A DNA stretch of 57,451 bases from Bimuria novae-zelandiae CBS 107.79 (taxonomy: Eukaryota; Ascomycota; Dothideomycetes; Pleosporales; Didymosphaeriaceae). The notes under the pieces are model-generated. The model was not told where the DNA came from and searched no databases. It was given only the letters and a program-made list of their open reading frames with translations. Shown piece after piece: positions 32,115 through 44,581 of the stretch. Location of the stretch: NCBI GenBank assembly GCA_010015655.1, contig ML976657.1, positions 315,152 through 372,602 of the forward strand, written 5' to 3'. Made by a program: the position numbers and the translations under genes. Position 1 is the first letter of the stretch, and every line of letters begins with the position of its first letter.

Positions 32115-33995
32115 ATGCCACCTGTAGCAAAATCTTCTGCATCAGCAGCTCCAGCTTCCAATCCGCAACGTCGACCACCGCCGCAGCTGAAGCCTAAACT
32201 TGCTTTTTGCGCCTTCTTTGCAGCCAACGCTATTGCTGCTGTCTTCTCGCCGATTCAGGACTGCGATGAGGTCTTCAATTACTGGGAACCAACGCACTAT
32301 CTTAATCATGGATACGGCCTGCAAACCTGGGAATACTCGCCCGAGTATGCTATCCGAAGCTGGGCGTACACAGGCCTGCACGCTGTTATAATTCATATTG
32401 GACGTTTCTTGCCATTTGTACACAACAAGGTGGCCCAGTTCTACTTTCTCCGGACAGTGCTTGGGCTCATCTGTGCTCTCTGCGAGACAAAGCTGTTCTC
32501 CACCATCTCTAAGACTCTGAACCCGCGCGTCGCAATGTTCTTCCTAATGGCTATATTTCTCAGCCCCGGCATGTACCACGCCTCTATCGCCTATCTCCCA
32601 TCTAGCTTCGCCATGTACACGACCATGCTTGGCTTCTCAGCCTTCATGGACTGGAGTGGCGGCATGAGGACGGCTCAGGGTATCTTTTGGTTTGCTGTGG
32701 GTAGCCTGCTTGGTTGGCCCTTCGCTGGTGCCCTTATCCTTCCGTTTATCTTCGAAGAAGTATTCTTAGCTGTCACTACCGGGCAGGTTGTTCTTGGGAT
32801 CAGAAGACTACTTGACGGTGCATTGCGATCTTGGTGCGTGTTGGTAAGTATACACGGTTGTTTCATAGTTATTGACCCCGTTTGACACTCTCCAGATAAT
32901 TCAAATCATCATCGACACATGGTTCTACAGGAAGCTTGTATGCGTACCCCTGAACATCGTGCTCTATAACGTCTTCAGTGGCGGAAGCAGGGGTCCTAAC
33001 ATTTACGGCGTTGAGCCCTGGCACTTCTACATCCGCAATCTAGCCCTCAACTTCAACGTTTGGTTCTTCCTGGCCATGGCTGCTCTTCCCCTGCTCCTTC
33101 TCCAACACCTCGCTCAGAAGTCTGCTTTCTCTCACCAGGGTCTACTACGCGGAATCGTATTCCTCTGTCCATTCTACCTTTGGCTTGCGATTTTTACTCT
33201 GCAGCCACACAAGGAAGAGAGGTTCATGTACCCAGCTTACCCAGCACTGGCCTTGAATGCCGCCACGTCATTGCATATTCTACTCGCAAACTTCGGCTCT
33301 ACGGACCCTAAAAGTGTGTTCAGCAAGATACCCGTGCAATTAAAATTGGTTGTAGTCGGTTTATTTGTCCAAGCGACGTTCAACTTAGGCGCTCTCCGTA
33401 CGATCGGCACCATGACGGCCTATTCCGCTCCCCTCAACGTTTACAAGCCGTTGCAGCACGAGGTGTTCGAATACCGTAGTTTCGTATGTTTGGGCAAAGA
33501 GTGGTATCGGTTCCCTTCTTCATACTTCCTTCCAGAGGACACCCGAGCAAGATTTATCAAGAGCGAGTTTTCTGGCCTTCTGCCGGGTGCCTTTGTCGAA
33601 GCGACATCGGGTTTTGGGTCGTTTCCCGGTACGTACACCGTGCCGAGCGGCATGAATGATGAGAACATTGAGGATCCCGGAAAATATGTAAGTCTTGCCT
33701 GGGCTCCTATAAACGTATCGCATTCTTCGCAGAGTACTAATGTCGAAAGACTCATATTGATAACTGCAATTACCTTGTCGACTCGCACATCCCTAGCGTC
33801 CCTCCTACAGATCTGGAGCCTAACTACATGGCTGATACGAAGACATGGGAGAAGCTCAGTTGTCAGAGCTTCATGGATGCAAGTGGGACGTCAATAATTG
33901 GCCGCTTGATCTGGGTTCCTGACTGGCCATTTATACCAGGGCATCTGCGTCGGACGTGGGGGGAATATTGTCTCTTGCGTCGCAAAGAAGACTGA
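32115..33995 (+). CDS. ALG9: ALG9 alpha-1,2-mannosyltransferase (GT22)
   Basis: Exons 32115-32843, 32896-33687 and 33750-33995 join in phase 0 across introns of 52 and 62 bp and give 588 residues. The second intron uses a TACTAAT branch with an unusual AAAG acceptor; only that acceptor restores the family C-terminus. I chose the ATG at 32115 because the frame further upstream has only a GTG. The diagnostic GT22 motif DCDEVFNYWEPTHYL lies near residue 55. Many hydrophobic segments follow, with the HKEERF-type loop (LQPHKEERFMYPAYPA) in the middle and a conserved tail (WEKL.., WGEYCLLRRK). ALG9 adds alpha-1,2-linked mannoses from dolichol-phosphate-mannose to the lipid-linked oligosaccharide on the lumenal side of the ER. 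Domain and length fit the family. Confidence 0.95.
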
Positions 33996-34567
33996 TTGCC
34001 CTGCATTATCGTGTCGAAGCATCACCCGCGCGATGCCCGCCCCGCCTTATCGTAACACTTGATATCAGGTTGCGGGACCGCACCACTACGCCACGCCCAT
34101 TACCTCATCGGTCGCCTGCGCACCTCCATGCAACACAAAAACTAGCAACCCAGGAAGCTCGCTAGCAAGCATTGTAGGCCTACCCGTAGAACTATCCTAC
34201 AATGGCGGACATCGGAAGAGCTGTGATAGGGTATGTAGTGTAGACTAGGCTTAAAGAGGCAGTCCAGTCCCGAAGAAACCTTTCTGTCCCTTTGCGGTGA
34301 CCCCACATTTGATACACGTTGGCCAACGAAATCGCTCAACTGATAGCATCTCAAGCAATCGATTATCATGCATGCGGACCATATGGCGTGTAGAACCGGG
34401 CTGACTGTACTTATGTCGGAAAGTTCCCGTAGACACTTTGAATCCAGACTGCCACTACGCCTACTCTGCTTCACGCCAGGAGCATTGCCGAAATACATGA
34501 ACCTATGAGGTGATACTTGTACTCCCTGTCATTCTCTTTAGCATCCCACACAGCCAACAGCAAGAAA
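33996..34567. other. Intergenic; no gene seen
   Basis: 570 bp between ALG9 and the N-demethylase-family gene, both on the plus strand. It must contain the ALG9 3' end and the next promoter. No supported feature inside. Confidence 0.5.
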
Positions 34568-36070
34568 ATGACCACTATCCGGCCTCGGCTGGAGCAGAGC
34601 GTCCAACATGCGAATATATGGGTCCATAGTAATTGCCATAACGCATACACAAGATTCGACGAAGCCATGAAGAGCAAGAAGTTGGACGAGAAGCTCCAAA
34701 AGCTTAATACAACCCTTCAACGCGCAAACATCGACCCCCAACACCTCCTCTACGGCTTCTTCGCCTTCGTAACACTCTGCTGGGCTCTCAGTATCGGCGT
34801 GCGTCGCCGCCGCGCCAACAGACAAGTCACCCCAAGCACTCCCGACCTGGAAAAGCGAAGCCCCTTCAAAGCTCCACCGCGGAAACCAGGATGTGCGATT
34901 CCCTCTCCCCCCCTCTCCCAGCTCTGTCCGCTGACACCCTACAGTATGGACCCCCGTGCATTTCAAACGACCCCCTGCCTCTCCCTATCCGGACTGGTCT
35001 ATCACGGACACAAAACCACTGCCTTACCGCCCCTTCCGTTACGGTCCTAAGTACAACATCACCCTCGGTCTGCGCAACATGCACTGGGACGAATGGATCG
35101 AGCTCGACAATGACTACATGAAATACCACGCCGACAAGGCGCGGCGCATCGCCGAGCGCGGTGACAAGTGCTGCCGCACTGCACCGGAGGCCTTCGACGG
35201 CGCTGTCGAGCTGCTCGAGGAGCTGTGCGACTACCTTCCCCAGCGGTACCCAAGTCTGTACAAGAAAACCGAGGTTGGAATCGACAACTTAGTAACAGGC
35301 GAAAACTTCAACATCATCGAACGCCCGCTGAAAGAAGACCCCATGCAAATCGCCGCGCGCCTCGTGCAAGACGACCTCGCCATCATGTTCGAGAAGCCAG
35401 ACGGGCAGTACTACCTCCTCGCGGGCTCCATCCTGCTCGCCGGCTTCTGGCGGCTGTCCGACAAGTTCGGAATGCCTTTATCCGAGATTCACACGAGCGG
35501 GGACGTCCCAGGTTTCAAGGATAAGCTGGAGAAGAGCATGATGAGTTTCTTCCGAAGGGTGCAGCCTGAGAACCCGGTGCTCAGGAATAATTACTTCATA
35601 CAGGTGGACGATGATTTGGCGTGGAGCCATAGCATAGGCGACGAGGATTCCGAGGGGATTGGGTGGTTTACGGCAGAGAAGAATAAGGCGATTGAACATC
35701 ATATGTTTCGCTCTGAGCGCCAGTCGCTGCGGAGGTGCGTTTCCCCATTATATCTCCATTGTCTGTAATTTTTTCATCGAGATGCGAAGGGGAACTAACG
35801 AAATGTTCCTGCAGACTCCCCCGATCAGGAGGCGTCGTGTTCACCATCCGCACATACTTCCTGCCCATCACAGAGATCTGCGAAGAACCGTACGTACCGG
35901 GTCGCCTGGCCAGCGCGGTGCGCAGCTGGGGCGACGATGTGAGTAAGTACAAGGGCAAGGAGCGGTATCAGGATGTGCTGCTGGAGTACCTGGACAGAAA
36001 ACACGAGGAGCAGGTGGAGAATGGTTTGGATTTGGAGAAGGAGGATGAGGTTAGGAGGTATCCTTTTTAA
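34568..36070 (+). CDS. Heme-dependent oxidative N-demethylase family protein (formerly DUF3445), membrane-anchored
   Basis: Exons 34568-34892, 34945-35734 and 35815-36070 are phase-consistent (introns of 52 and 80 bp) and give 456 residues. A single transmembrane helix at about 60-78, followed by RRRR, precedes the catalytic-type domain. Family landmarks include the N-terminal block ([18 protein letters not shown]), [14 protein letters not shown] and SILLAGFW, the segment [13 protein letters not shown], and [12 protein letters not shown] sequence near the end. In bacteria the family includes the heme subunit of dimethylamine mono-oxygenase-type enzymes. The fungal substrate is unknown. The anchor suggests an ER or other membrane location with the domain on the cytosolic side, by the positive-inside pattern. 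The exact role is inference. Confidence 0.8.
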
Positions 36071-38201
36071 GCGGTTTAAATTACGCGCTAGAGTGTATAG
36101 GAGAAGGTTTTATAGGGTTCTGAACATGGTGAGGGCGAGGAATGGTCTGCGTCTTCGGGACATGGGAAGATTTTATGGAAGGGAGCGCTGATGTCACCCT
36201 TTTTACCGCACCAACAGCAACGCTATTGACTGAGCTCCATTCGACAGGTAGACAGCGAATGAGCAGTACTACGGAAAACATGATAATGTGCAAGGCACCG
36301 GCCCTTTCATGTCCTTGTACTTGTCGTAGGCGGTCATTTTCTCGACCGTGATTGTCATCTGACTCTTATCCTGATGCCATTAATGGTCCGGGAGGGGCCA
36401 GTCTTCCCTCTGACGTTTTTCGAGGCGCGGGGGAAACTCACTAGACACTCATGGCATGCTGATGATAAGACCTCAAGGTCGCTCGGACTATTGCCATGCA
36501 AGCCTAGCAAGCTTGAGGTACTGTATGTAAGATACCCTGCACCACATGAGACAGGCGTTGGCAATTGAATTCGAGGATCAGGATTTGGTGTGTGGAACTA
36601 CAGACGCCAAACCTCTTCCTCTATAGCGAGATGCACTCCCACTTGGGAATCGAACTCGAATAAGTGCCCTAAATCGGGCCGTTTCATGGTATAACTGCTG
36701 CAATTCGTTCATATTGGACCCTAGGACGATACTGTGCAGCTGCCGTTACGTATAGTAGTCGTGCGAAGCGCCATCCGTTCATGCAACTCTTGCGTCGCCA
36801 TAGCAGCTGCAAACTCATGAACAGACCAGTGTCTTCCGAAGAGAGCATGAAAGCAGTTCACACGTTTGCGTGAACTGTGAAATATCTCTTGTCGCTCTTT
36901 GTGCGACGGAAACAGGCAATGAAAAAAAGTAAAAAGCACTGAGCACTACATTCGTCCAAACGCGCATGCAACGACTCTCTCTATTAACAGATCATTACCC
37001 CAAACGTCATACGTGAAACAGCGCCTAACACATACCGGACCAATCTCGAAGCTACCGGCAGCGGCTCGTCAGCCGAGTGTTCTGACATGAGTCGATGTCG
37101 TACAGTAGCCGGTATCGACGTCGCGCGGGGCGACCTGTCTCACATTGACGACAGAAATAAACATTGTATATACAGTACGAAAATGCTGTGGTAAACGCGC
37201 GACACCCTTTTGACCCTGCTCTTTCATAACGGTCACCGTCTGCGCAGTGATAGAGGTGCATTGACTGAGTCGGTGAAGTTCCTGTTCGCCACCCCAGGCA
37301 TCAGTGCGATGAGATAAGACAACCAAGCCTGTCCCTGGCTATAGCAGTGATCTTGGTAATAGGGTACAACGTTTTATTTCTTTTGGTAGTTTAGCGACGA
37401 TGACAATCGTTTTCCGACATGGTGCTGAGCCGCCTCGCCGCCAGTGTGTGCATGTGTGCATCCAAGGCATTAGCGGGCGCACAAGAGCGCGCATGACCTG
37501 GTTTGTTTATGTTTTCGTTTATTGCCGGTAATTAAGGTCGCCACTGGCCTGTGGAGGGATGAACCTTGCGATGCTCGAGGCTGCCACGGGTATTTGGGGT
37601 TGCAAAGCGGTCGGGAAACGGTTCGAAGTCTACTGCCCTGACCGGAGAACATTTGTCGGCACGCTTAGGCAGGTCTTGTGTGCTTTTTTTCGTATGTGCA
37701 GGAGACGAAGTGCGCCGTTGGCCTCACCTCGCATCCGGGGTTGTCTGGAACCACTGAAGCACAGCGGAGGGTGCCCGCCACGCAACGTGCATAAGTGGCT
37801 GGATGCAAAGGTCATGATAACCAGCCTCCAGCGAAGGGTCTGCGAACTGCTTTCGGTGACGCACAGCTGCGAACGCAGTGGAGCACTGACGCAGCAAAGG
37901 CTAAGTCGTCGCTTGGGGAGCTCGCCTGCAATGGCCTGGGGTGCGCCGCTCTCATTAGAGCCTTGATCCCGAAAAGCCGCTTACTGGCTCTGGCCCTGCT
38001 GAATTGCGTCTTCCTGCTGGCTCATCACCGCTGGCTGGTCGAAGAATATTGGGCTTTCTCGACTTCATCCAATTTCGCTCTCCTCTCGACAGTTACCCAT
38101 ATTAACTATGTTTGCAGCCTGCGTATTTCTTCAGGTCACGCTTCGCTGATAGCTGCGCCTGATGACTGTGGTCCTGTAGCCGTATTCCGCGCCAGGGCAG
38201 G
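36071..38201. other. 2.1-kb intergenic region upstream of the RasGEF; no gene recognised
   Basis: Short frames only, with no domain or splice chain. The part nearest 38201 is likely a long leader of the RasGEF gene. The large size suggests extended regulatory sequence, but no motif can be named. Confidence 0.45.
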
Positions 38202-41200
38202 ATGGCCTTGTCGCAGGCTGTACTGGGACGAAATGCGACCCCGGCATGGGGCCCTCAAGTGCCGGAATCCACGCAGCGAGAGGTCCTGGCCGCCGCGAGA
38301 AAAGTGCAAGCAGCCAAACGACGCGCAGAAGACGGTGGACGACCGTTACGACCAGCACCAGCACGTCGCCAGTCGCCGCGCAGAGTTAAGGATTCCAAGG
38401 AGCAGTTGCGCTCCACTAGGGCACGCGGCATCAGCAACGCGACGACCGACTCGACCCCGAGCACCGCGCCCGGCCGGGCCTTCACCGTTGCCAACATCAA
38501 CAACGGCATCATCTACCTCAGGTACGTTTGGGAGAGGGTGTTTCGTTGTTGCGCCTCCCAGTGCAGGGGGGCTGGGGAATAGACGGGATAGGCGCGCAAG
38601 GCGATGCTGCATCCGTCTCAAGGCCCTCCAGCGCGTAGGATGCGGGACCACATCGCTCTCGGAGTGATGGTGATTGCGACACCCCAACAGCCGTTGCGCG
38701 CCCATCAATGCTGATACCACGCATGCTCAGCTGCTGACCACTGCCAGGCCCTCAGCACGCCCAGCCCATCAGCGAGCACGTCCATTACCAGAGCCCATCT
38801 TCCCGCAGACACCCCCCGATAGCGCCACTCTTGAATTGAAGACGCGCTCTACAAGCGATGACTGGGAGAAGAGCGTGTTCGACGCCAGAACACCTACCCG
38901 CTCCGAGTTTGCCCTGCCTCCACTGCCGACGGAGGTGAAGACAGACGATGAGATCAAGCTCTCACGGCCTGCCTATCCCGACTCGCCCCCTCACCCCTCC
39001 GTCCAGCACGTGCGCTCGCGCTCCTTCTCGACGGCCGACGAACACACGGTCAGCTCGCACAGCATAGAGCCCGGCACGTTCAAGGTGGTGATTGAGCGTT
39101 CGGGACGCCCCAAGACAGCCGACACCGAGACATTCCCCATCCTCGAGGTACCCATCCCGTCGTATCGCCTGGGCACGCCGCGTTTCAGTGCTCGAGGAAC
39201 GGCGATCCTGCGCAGTTCCGTGTACACCAGCGCGGCATCAGAGGATTTCAGGTCGTCGTTCTTGACCCCGCATCGCGCGACCCACTCATTCCTCTCGTCC
39301 CGCACGCGATCAGACGTTTATTCGCCCAGCACCTTCAACTTCCGCGCCACCATGGATCTAAAGCCTCCGCTGCCCTCTCCCGAGCCATCTTCAGCCCGCA
39401 TCTCCAAACTCCCAATCGGGCCCCAGATCTACGACGCGCTCACTACCAACCCCGACGACAATGCTGTTGTCCGCTTCTCGCCCACTGGAGACATCCTCGC
39501 AGCCACGCCTTCACGACTCATCGCACATATTACCTCGCCCAGCTTCCTTGATTATGAACTGCTGTCCGATTTCTTCCTCACCTTCCGCTCGTTCCTCATT
39601 CCCCGCGAGCTTGTTGCCTACCTCCTATCACGCCTTCGGTGGGCGGTGAGCAGACAAGACGACTTCGGTCGCATTGTGCGTGTGAGAACATTCGTTGCCC
39701 TCCGACACTGGATTTTAAACTACTTCATCGATGACTTCGTGCCCCAATACCGCCTTCGTGTGTTTTTCTGTGAGCTGGTTAATGCGCTGTACAAGGATTT
39801 AAAAGCCCGGGAAGATGGCGGTGGCGGTGATATCAAGATCATTGGGGAACTGAAGAAGTGCTGGAGAAGGACATGTGCTTTATACTGGGACAGCGAGGAT
39901 CGCATTGGCCTGGATGGGGCCGATGAAGAATTGTTACCCGGTGGAAAGCCAGGTTCACTAGCATCCGTGGATGAAACTGCGGTCGCCATTTCCATGCCTT
40001 CCACCCCTCCCCGAGAGCCTGCTCCACGCGTAGTCAGCGACGCCAAACCGGAAACCATCGGATCCAATCCCAGCGACCAGTTTGCCAGTAGGCACATGGA
40101 CTGGGCCAGCAGAGCTCGACACACACCTCAGAACAGCCTAAGCTCTCCCTACATATCTTCACACGTAGACTCGGGTGTTAGAGTGCCCTTATCACCGGAG
40201 AGTGAACGCAGTCTCCAAGTCTTATCTTGCTCTATCCCAATGAGAGGTTTGAACAAACCAGAACCGGCCCATGATGTACCACTGTACGCATATCCTGTAC
40301 CACATCCAGTAAGTACAGGTCAATCACGTGTGCCAACCAGCCCACAGCAGCCTGCCTCGGCAAGAAAACCCAACAGGCCATCACACGGACACAAACGCAG
40401 CGGGAGCTTCTCAGACGCTCTCCGGGATAATAGGGCACATCTCTCATACCCAAAAAGCACAACGTCCGATGGCGAAATCACAACCGTCGACATCACCACC
40501 ATCTCCAAAATACCAGGCAGTCTCGTGCGTGGCGGTCTCTTCCAGCCGGGATCACCATACATTGACGTAAAAAATGGTAGTCTACGCCACACAAGATCTC
40601 GTTTGGAGCTAGCGCACGAAGAAGTGGTGGGCCCTGATGTGCAATTTCGTGGAGGTTATGTTGCCAATCCAGGCGTGAAGAAGCTTCTCGGCAGCGTTCG
40701 TCGTGCTTTGAGCAGTAAACAGCCGTCTACTTCAGCCCCGCAATTCGCTCATGGCTTTCACCACGACCACACGGCATCCTCGATGCGATCATCCAACCCT
40801 GCTACCCTCTCAACAACTTCGGGTGTTGGTCAAAGGCGCCGGAACACCCGTCCTCGTCCCCAGGTCCGAATCGACCTTCTCTCGTCTGCGGTTGCGGAAA
40901 GTTTCAAGCGGGCAGTTCAAGAACAGATACAGAACGAGGAGAGGCGCAGCGTTGTTCCGGCCCTTGGTGGCTTCGAATTTGAGTTGGAAAAGCGGAAGTC
41001 GAGCAGCAGCAATGATCGAATCAAGGACGAGAAGATGCAGGAGTTCCGGTTCAACAGCGACATCACTACCGGGAGTAAGTCGATAGTCATCATGGACGAC
41101 ACAGGCGCCCCACCTATTCCAATGATGTCTGGAGCTTTGCCATATGCCGACAAGGAACATGACCCGATTGCTACAGTTCCTGTGGGATTAACAAGAGGAG

Positions 41201-43666
41201 CTTCCATCGATGAACGGATCGACGACAATGCGCCGGCCGGCCAACATACCGGTCTGTACAGTGAAGCTGAACTGCCACAAGACTGGCAACGAGATCGCGG
41301 ATCGATCCAGCCTTCCATTGCACCACCAAAAAGATCGCTTTCCCTAGGTAGAGAACGGATGCACTCATTCCGTCGACGAGGGTCTACAAAGACTTCCATG
41401 TCGCGCCCTGCATCCTTGCGCCGGCATACCTCTCATGCTAGCGGGCTGGTTAGGCATCAAAAGGCTGAAAGCATTGCTACTTTCCAGACAATGTCCTCGA
41501 ATAACGACCCCTTCCATTTGGATAGCCAAACTTCTACAGTAGCACTCAAACCCGCCCGACAGTTGCGACGCCGTCCTGGTGGTGATTTACGCGCTGCTGA
41601 CAATGTCCATGACTTGGAACAAGGACAACGCCCACATTCCACAGGATCAGTATCGAATCGCACGCATTCGATCGCTAATTCCGTCATTCTGAGGTCAGAT
41701 CGCTTTGTTGAGTCTACAAAACTATCCGAGAGAGAGACTGAGGATGATACCGAGGGCGACACATTAAAAGTGGGAAGGAAGCCGATTTCATTGGTGGACA
41801 CTCACTCTTCACAGCCCAATCTCAGACCCTCGTTTGAAGCCGAGGTGGCTAAGCTAGCCGCGTTGCCAGATGACATTGATGATGACGGTGGAATAGAGTC
41901 GGCGTTGATGAAACTAGAAGGGAGATACGAGAAAAGATCGCCAGATCCGGCAAACCCTACACCGGATCCATCTACTAGGGATGGAGTTGAATCAGGCGCT
42001 TTTGCGCCCCCTGCACCCCCCGTGGGATCTTCCAACCCCTCCTACATACCCTCGGAGTATGAAGCCTCACAACCCAGGAGCTATGCAAAAGAAGACGATG
42101 TGCTCCACCGGCCTCTGGCGCCCCCGGGAGCCGAAGGCCAAGAGATGTATCACCTTTCCGGAGAAGCGTTCAATCAGCGCGTACCACCTGTCAACTCCCA
42201 TATTGAATCTGAAGACTCGTATTCTTCGATCCCGCTCCTTGATCGAGGTCTTAGTGAGGTTACCAACTCGCCACGACGACGAGCACCCACCATGGAGACG
42301 ATGAGGACATCCGCAAAGCCTGCACCACTGAAGCCTATGAGCCTCGTTTCGCGACTCGAGGAGCAACAGACAGGCTTCTTCAATTCGTCTAACAATTCAT
42401 CGATCGAGCATATCGTCAAGACTGATAGCATGAAGAGGATTCCAAGAGATGCCACTATGCCAAGATCCTCGGTAGCTCGCGAATCCTTCCTTCTCGACGA
42501 TGATGAGGATCTCAGCGACTTGGAACAGGTTAGAAGAACTATGTCGGATGACAGTCATGGCGTGAGAAGCTTTTTTGATGACGAAACGCCGGGTGAAGAG
42601 GCCAGCAAGGAGTTCTCGCCAGTTCATCCTCTGCGGCATCCACCTACGCCTCCCCTTACCGCCAACCGCCTGGACGACCCGTTGCCCCCTGTTGATACCA
42701 CCGTCTTTGAGAAGGGCCTTCCCACTCCAGGACTGATGCCGACGTCCCGCCTCAATGCACAGTCTTTTGATGTCCTCGACAAGGCAAAAGAGCCGGTTCA
42801 CCAGCCCTCGGAGAAACAGGAGAGCGTATCCATAGAACCTCCGCACTTGCCCTTCATTTTTGCATATGACTCCGAGACGCTTGCTCAGCAATTTACCATC
42901 ATTGAAAAGGACGCGCTCGATGAGATTGACTGGAGAGAACTGATCGAGCTTCGGTGGAAACAATCCTCGCCTCAAATATCAGACTGGGTGCACTACTTAC
43001 GCACACAAGAAGCAAAGGGTGTCGATGTCGCCATTGCGCGGTTCAACTTGGTAGTCAAATGGGCCGTCTCGGAGATCGTTCTCACGGCAAGTATGGAGGA
43101 GCGAGCCCGGTGTATCGTCAAGTATATCCACATCGCTTCGCATACTCGACGATTGCGTAATTATGCGACCATGTACCAGCTCACCATCGCTCTTTTATCC
43201 AACGACGTCTCTCGTATGCGCAAGACGTGGTCGCTGGTGCCCGCTGCCGAACTGCAGACAATGAAGGAATTGGAAGCCTTGGTCCAACCGCTTAAGAACT
43301 TCCACAATCTTCGCATGGAGATGGAGACGGCCACGGTCGAAGATGGCTGCATACCATTTATCGGTGAGCATACCCAAACACTGGTTGAGGCGCCTTACTA
43401 ACAGATGCACAGGCATATACACACGAGATCTCATCTACAACGCCCAAAAACCCGCCTTTATTGACGCCCCTCCTGCAGCGGGCGAACGCCTCATCAATTT
43501 CGAACGGCACCACACGGCTGCCACCATTGTCAAAAGTCTGCTGCGCCTCCTCGAGGCAAGTTCTCGGTACACGTTCAACGTAGAACCGAACATCATCAGC
43601 AAATGTCTCTGGATCGCATCGCTGAGCGACGACGACATTACGAAGCGCAGTCGTCAGTACGAATAA
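38202..43666 (+). CDS. LTE1: LTE1-type guanine nucleotide exchange factor (RasGEF_N plus RasGEF)
   Basis: Exons 38202-38521, 38748-43363 and 43413-43666 join in phase (introns of 226 and 49 bp) and give about 1,729 residues. Exon 1 ends in FTVANINNGIIYLR, a conserved N-terminal motif of the LTE1 group. The RasGEF_N domain is at about 347-460 (VRFSPTGDILAATPSRLIAH.., FFLTFRSF). A long Ser/Pro-rich disordered middle with many SP/TP sites follows. The catalytic CDC25-homology domain is at about 1470-1725 (YDSETLAQQFT.., FNLVVKWAVSEIV, IPFIG). Yeast Lte1 acts upstream of Tem1 in the mitotic exit network at low temperature and is regulated by phosphorylation; the SP/TP-rich middle fits that. Whether this protein has true GEF activity cannot be told. 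The gene is intact. Confidence 0.9.
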
Positions 43667-44581
43667 CTGATCTGATACCCCCTACACGATGATCATTATC
43701 GTCTCGGACCTTTTCCTATTTGTCCTTATAATCTTAACATGCTCTTGAAGCGTTCTCACCTGCGGCATAAACCCGACACGACCTCACGACACATCCATCT
43801 ATTTCCTTGTCATTTGTTGGTATTATACTTGAAGTGATTCCCCGGCCTATGAGCCATCCATCACACAGGGTGCATAGACTTAATCGCTCGCGCTGGACAA
43901 TATACTGGAAGCACTATCCTTCTTTGTTTTGTGGGTTCTGCATCTGTATGTAATTATTGGAAGGACTGGCGGTCAACGGCGAGCCACGCCATGTTGGCAA
44001 CGGTGTTGCGGTTGGATTGTGACGAGATATACGAGGTGGAGACTTGTGCATGGAATACCATTGCAGCCTTTCTTGGCATCAGCCTGAATTAGGGCATCTG
44101 GCTCTACTTCTCTTTCTTGGTTGCCTGGCACTGTGACTACTTAAGGCGTCGTCATCACTCAGCCTGGACGCCTACTTCTCGCATAATACAAAAGCCACGT
44201 GCCCTGAACAATCTAGATGATGGACTGCGTGTTGGTGTTCGTATGGCGGGGGCCACTTTCCCTTCCCGACCTCACAAATCACAATCGCCAGCCCTCAGCC
44301 CTACTTGCAAGGCCACCAGGATCGCTTTTTCCTGCGAAGTTTTGACCGGCGAAACGCCATGGGTACTACCTCCACACCGAGTCGCTGCCTAGCTCGCGGC
44401 TGCACCCGCATCCGTGTGTGTTTGTTACCCCGATGTCACATTGCATGTAGGAGGAAACGGCCTGCATGACCGCCCAGTCAGCCGGGTGTTATCCGAAAGA
44501 TTATAAGCCCATTATGCTGCTAGTAAGTCCAAGTCAGCACAAATAATACAAACAAGTGACTACACGAGAGCGTTTGCAAGC
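43667..44581. other. Intergenic; no gene seen
   Basis: 900 bp between the RasGEF and the CorA-type gene, both on the plus strand. No supported coding frame or repeat. Confidence 0.5.

Noticed and set aside
36640..36672. tRNA-like T-arm (GGGAATCGAACTC on the plus strand)
   Set aside because: The stem does not pair and no acceptor, D or anticodon arms can be drawn around it.
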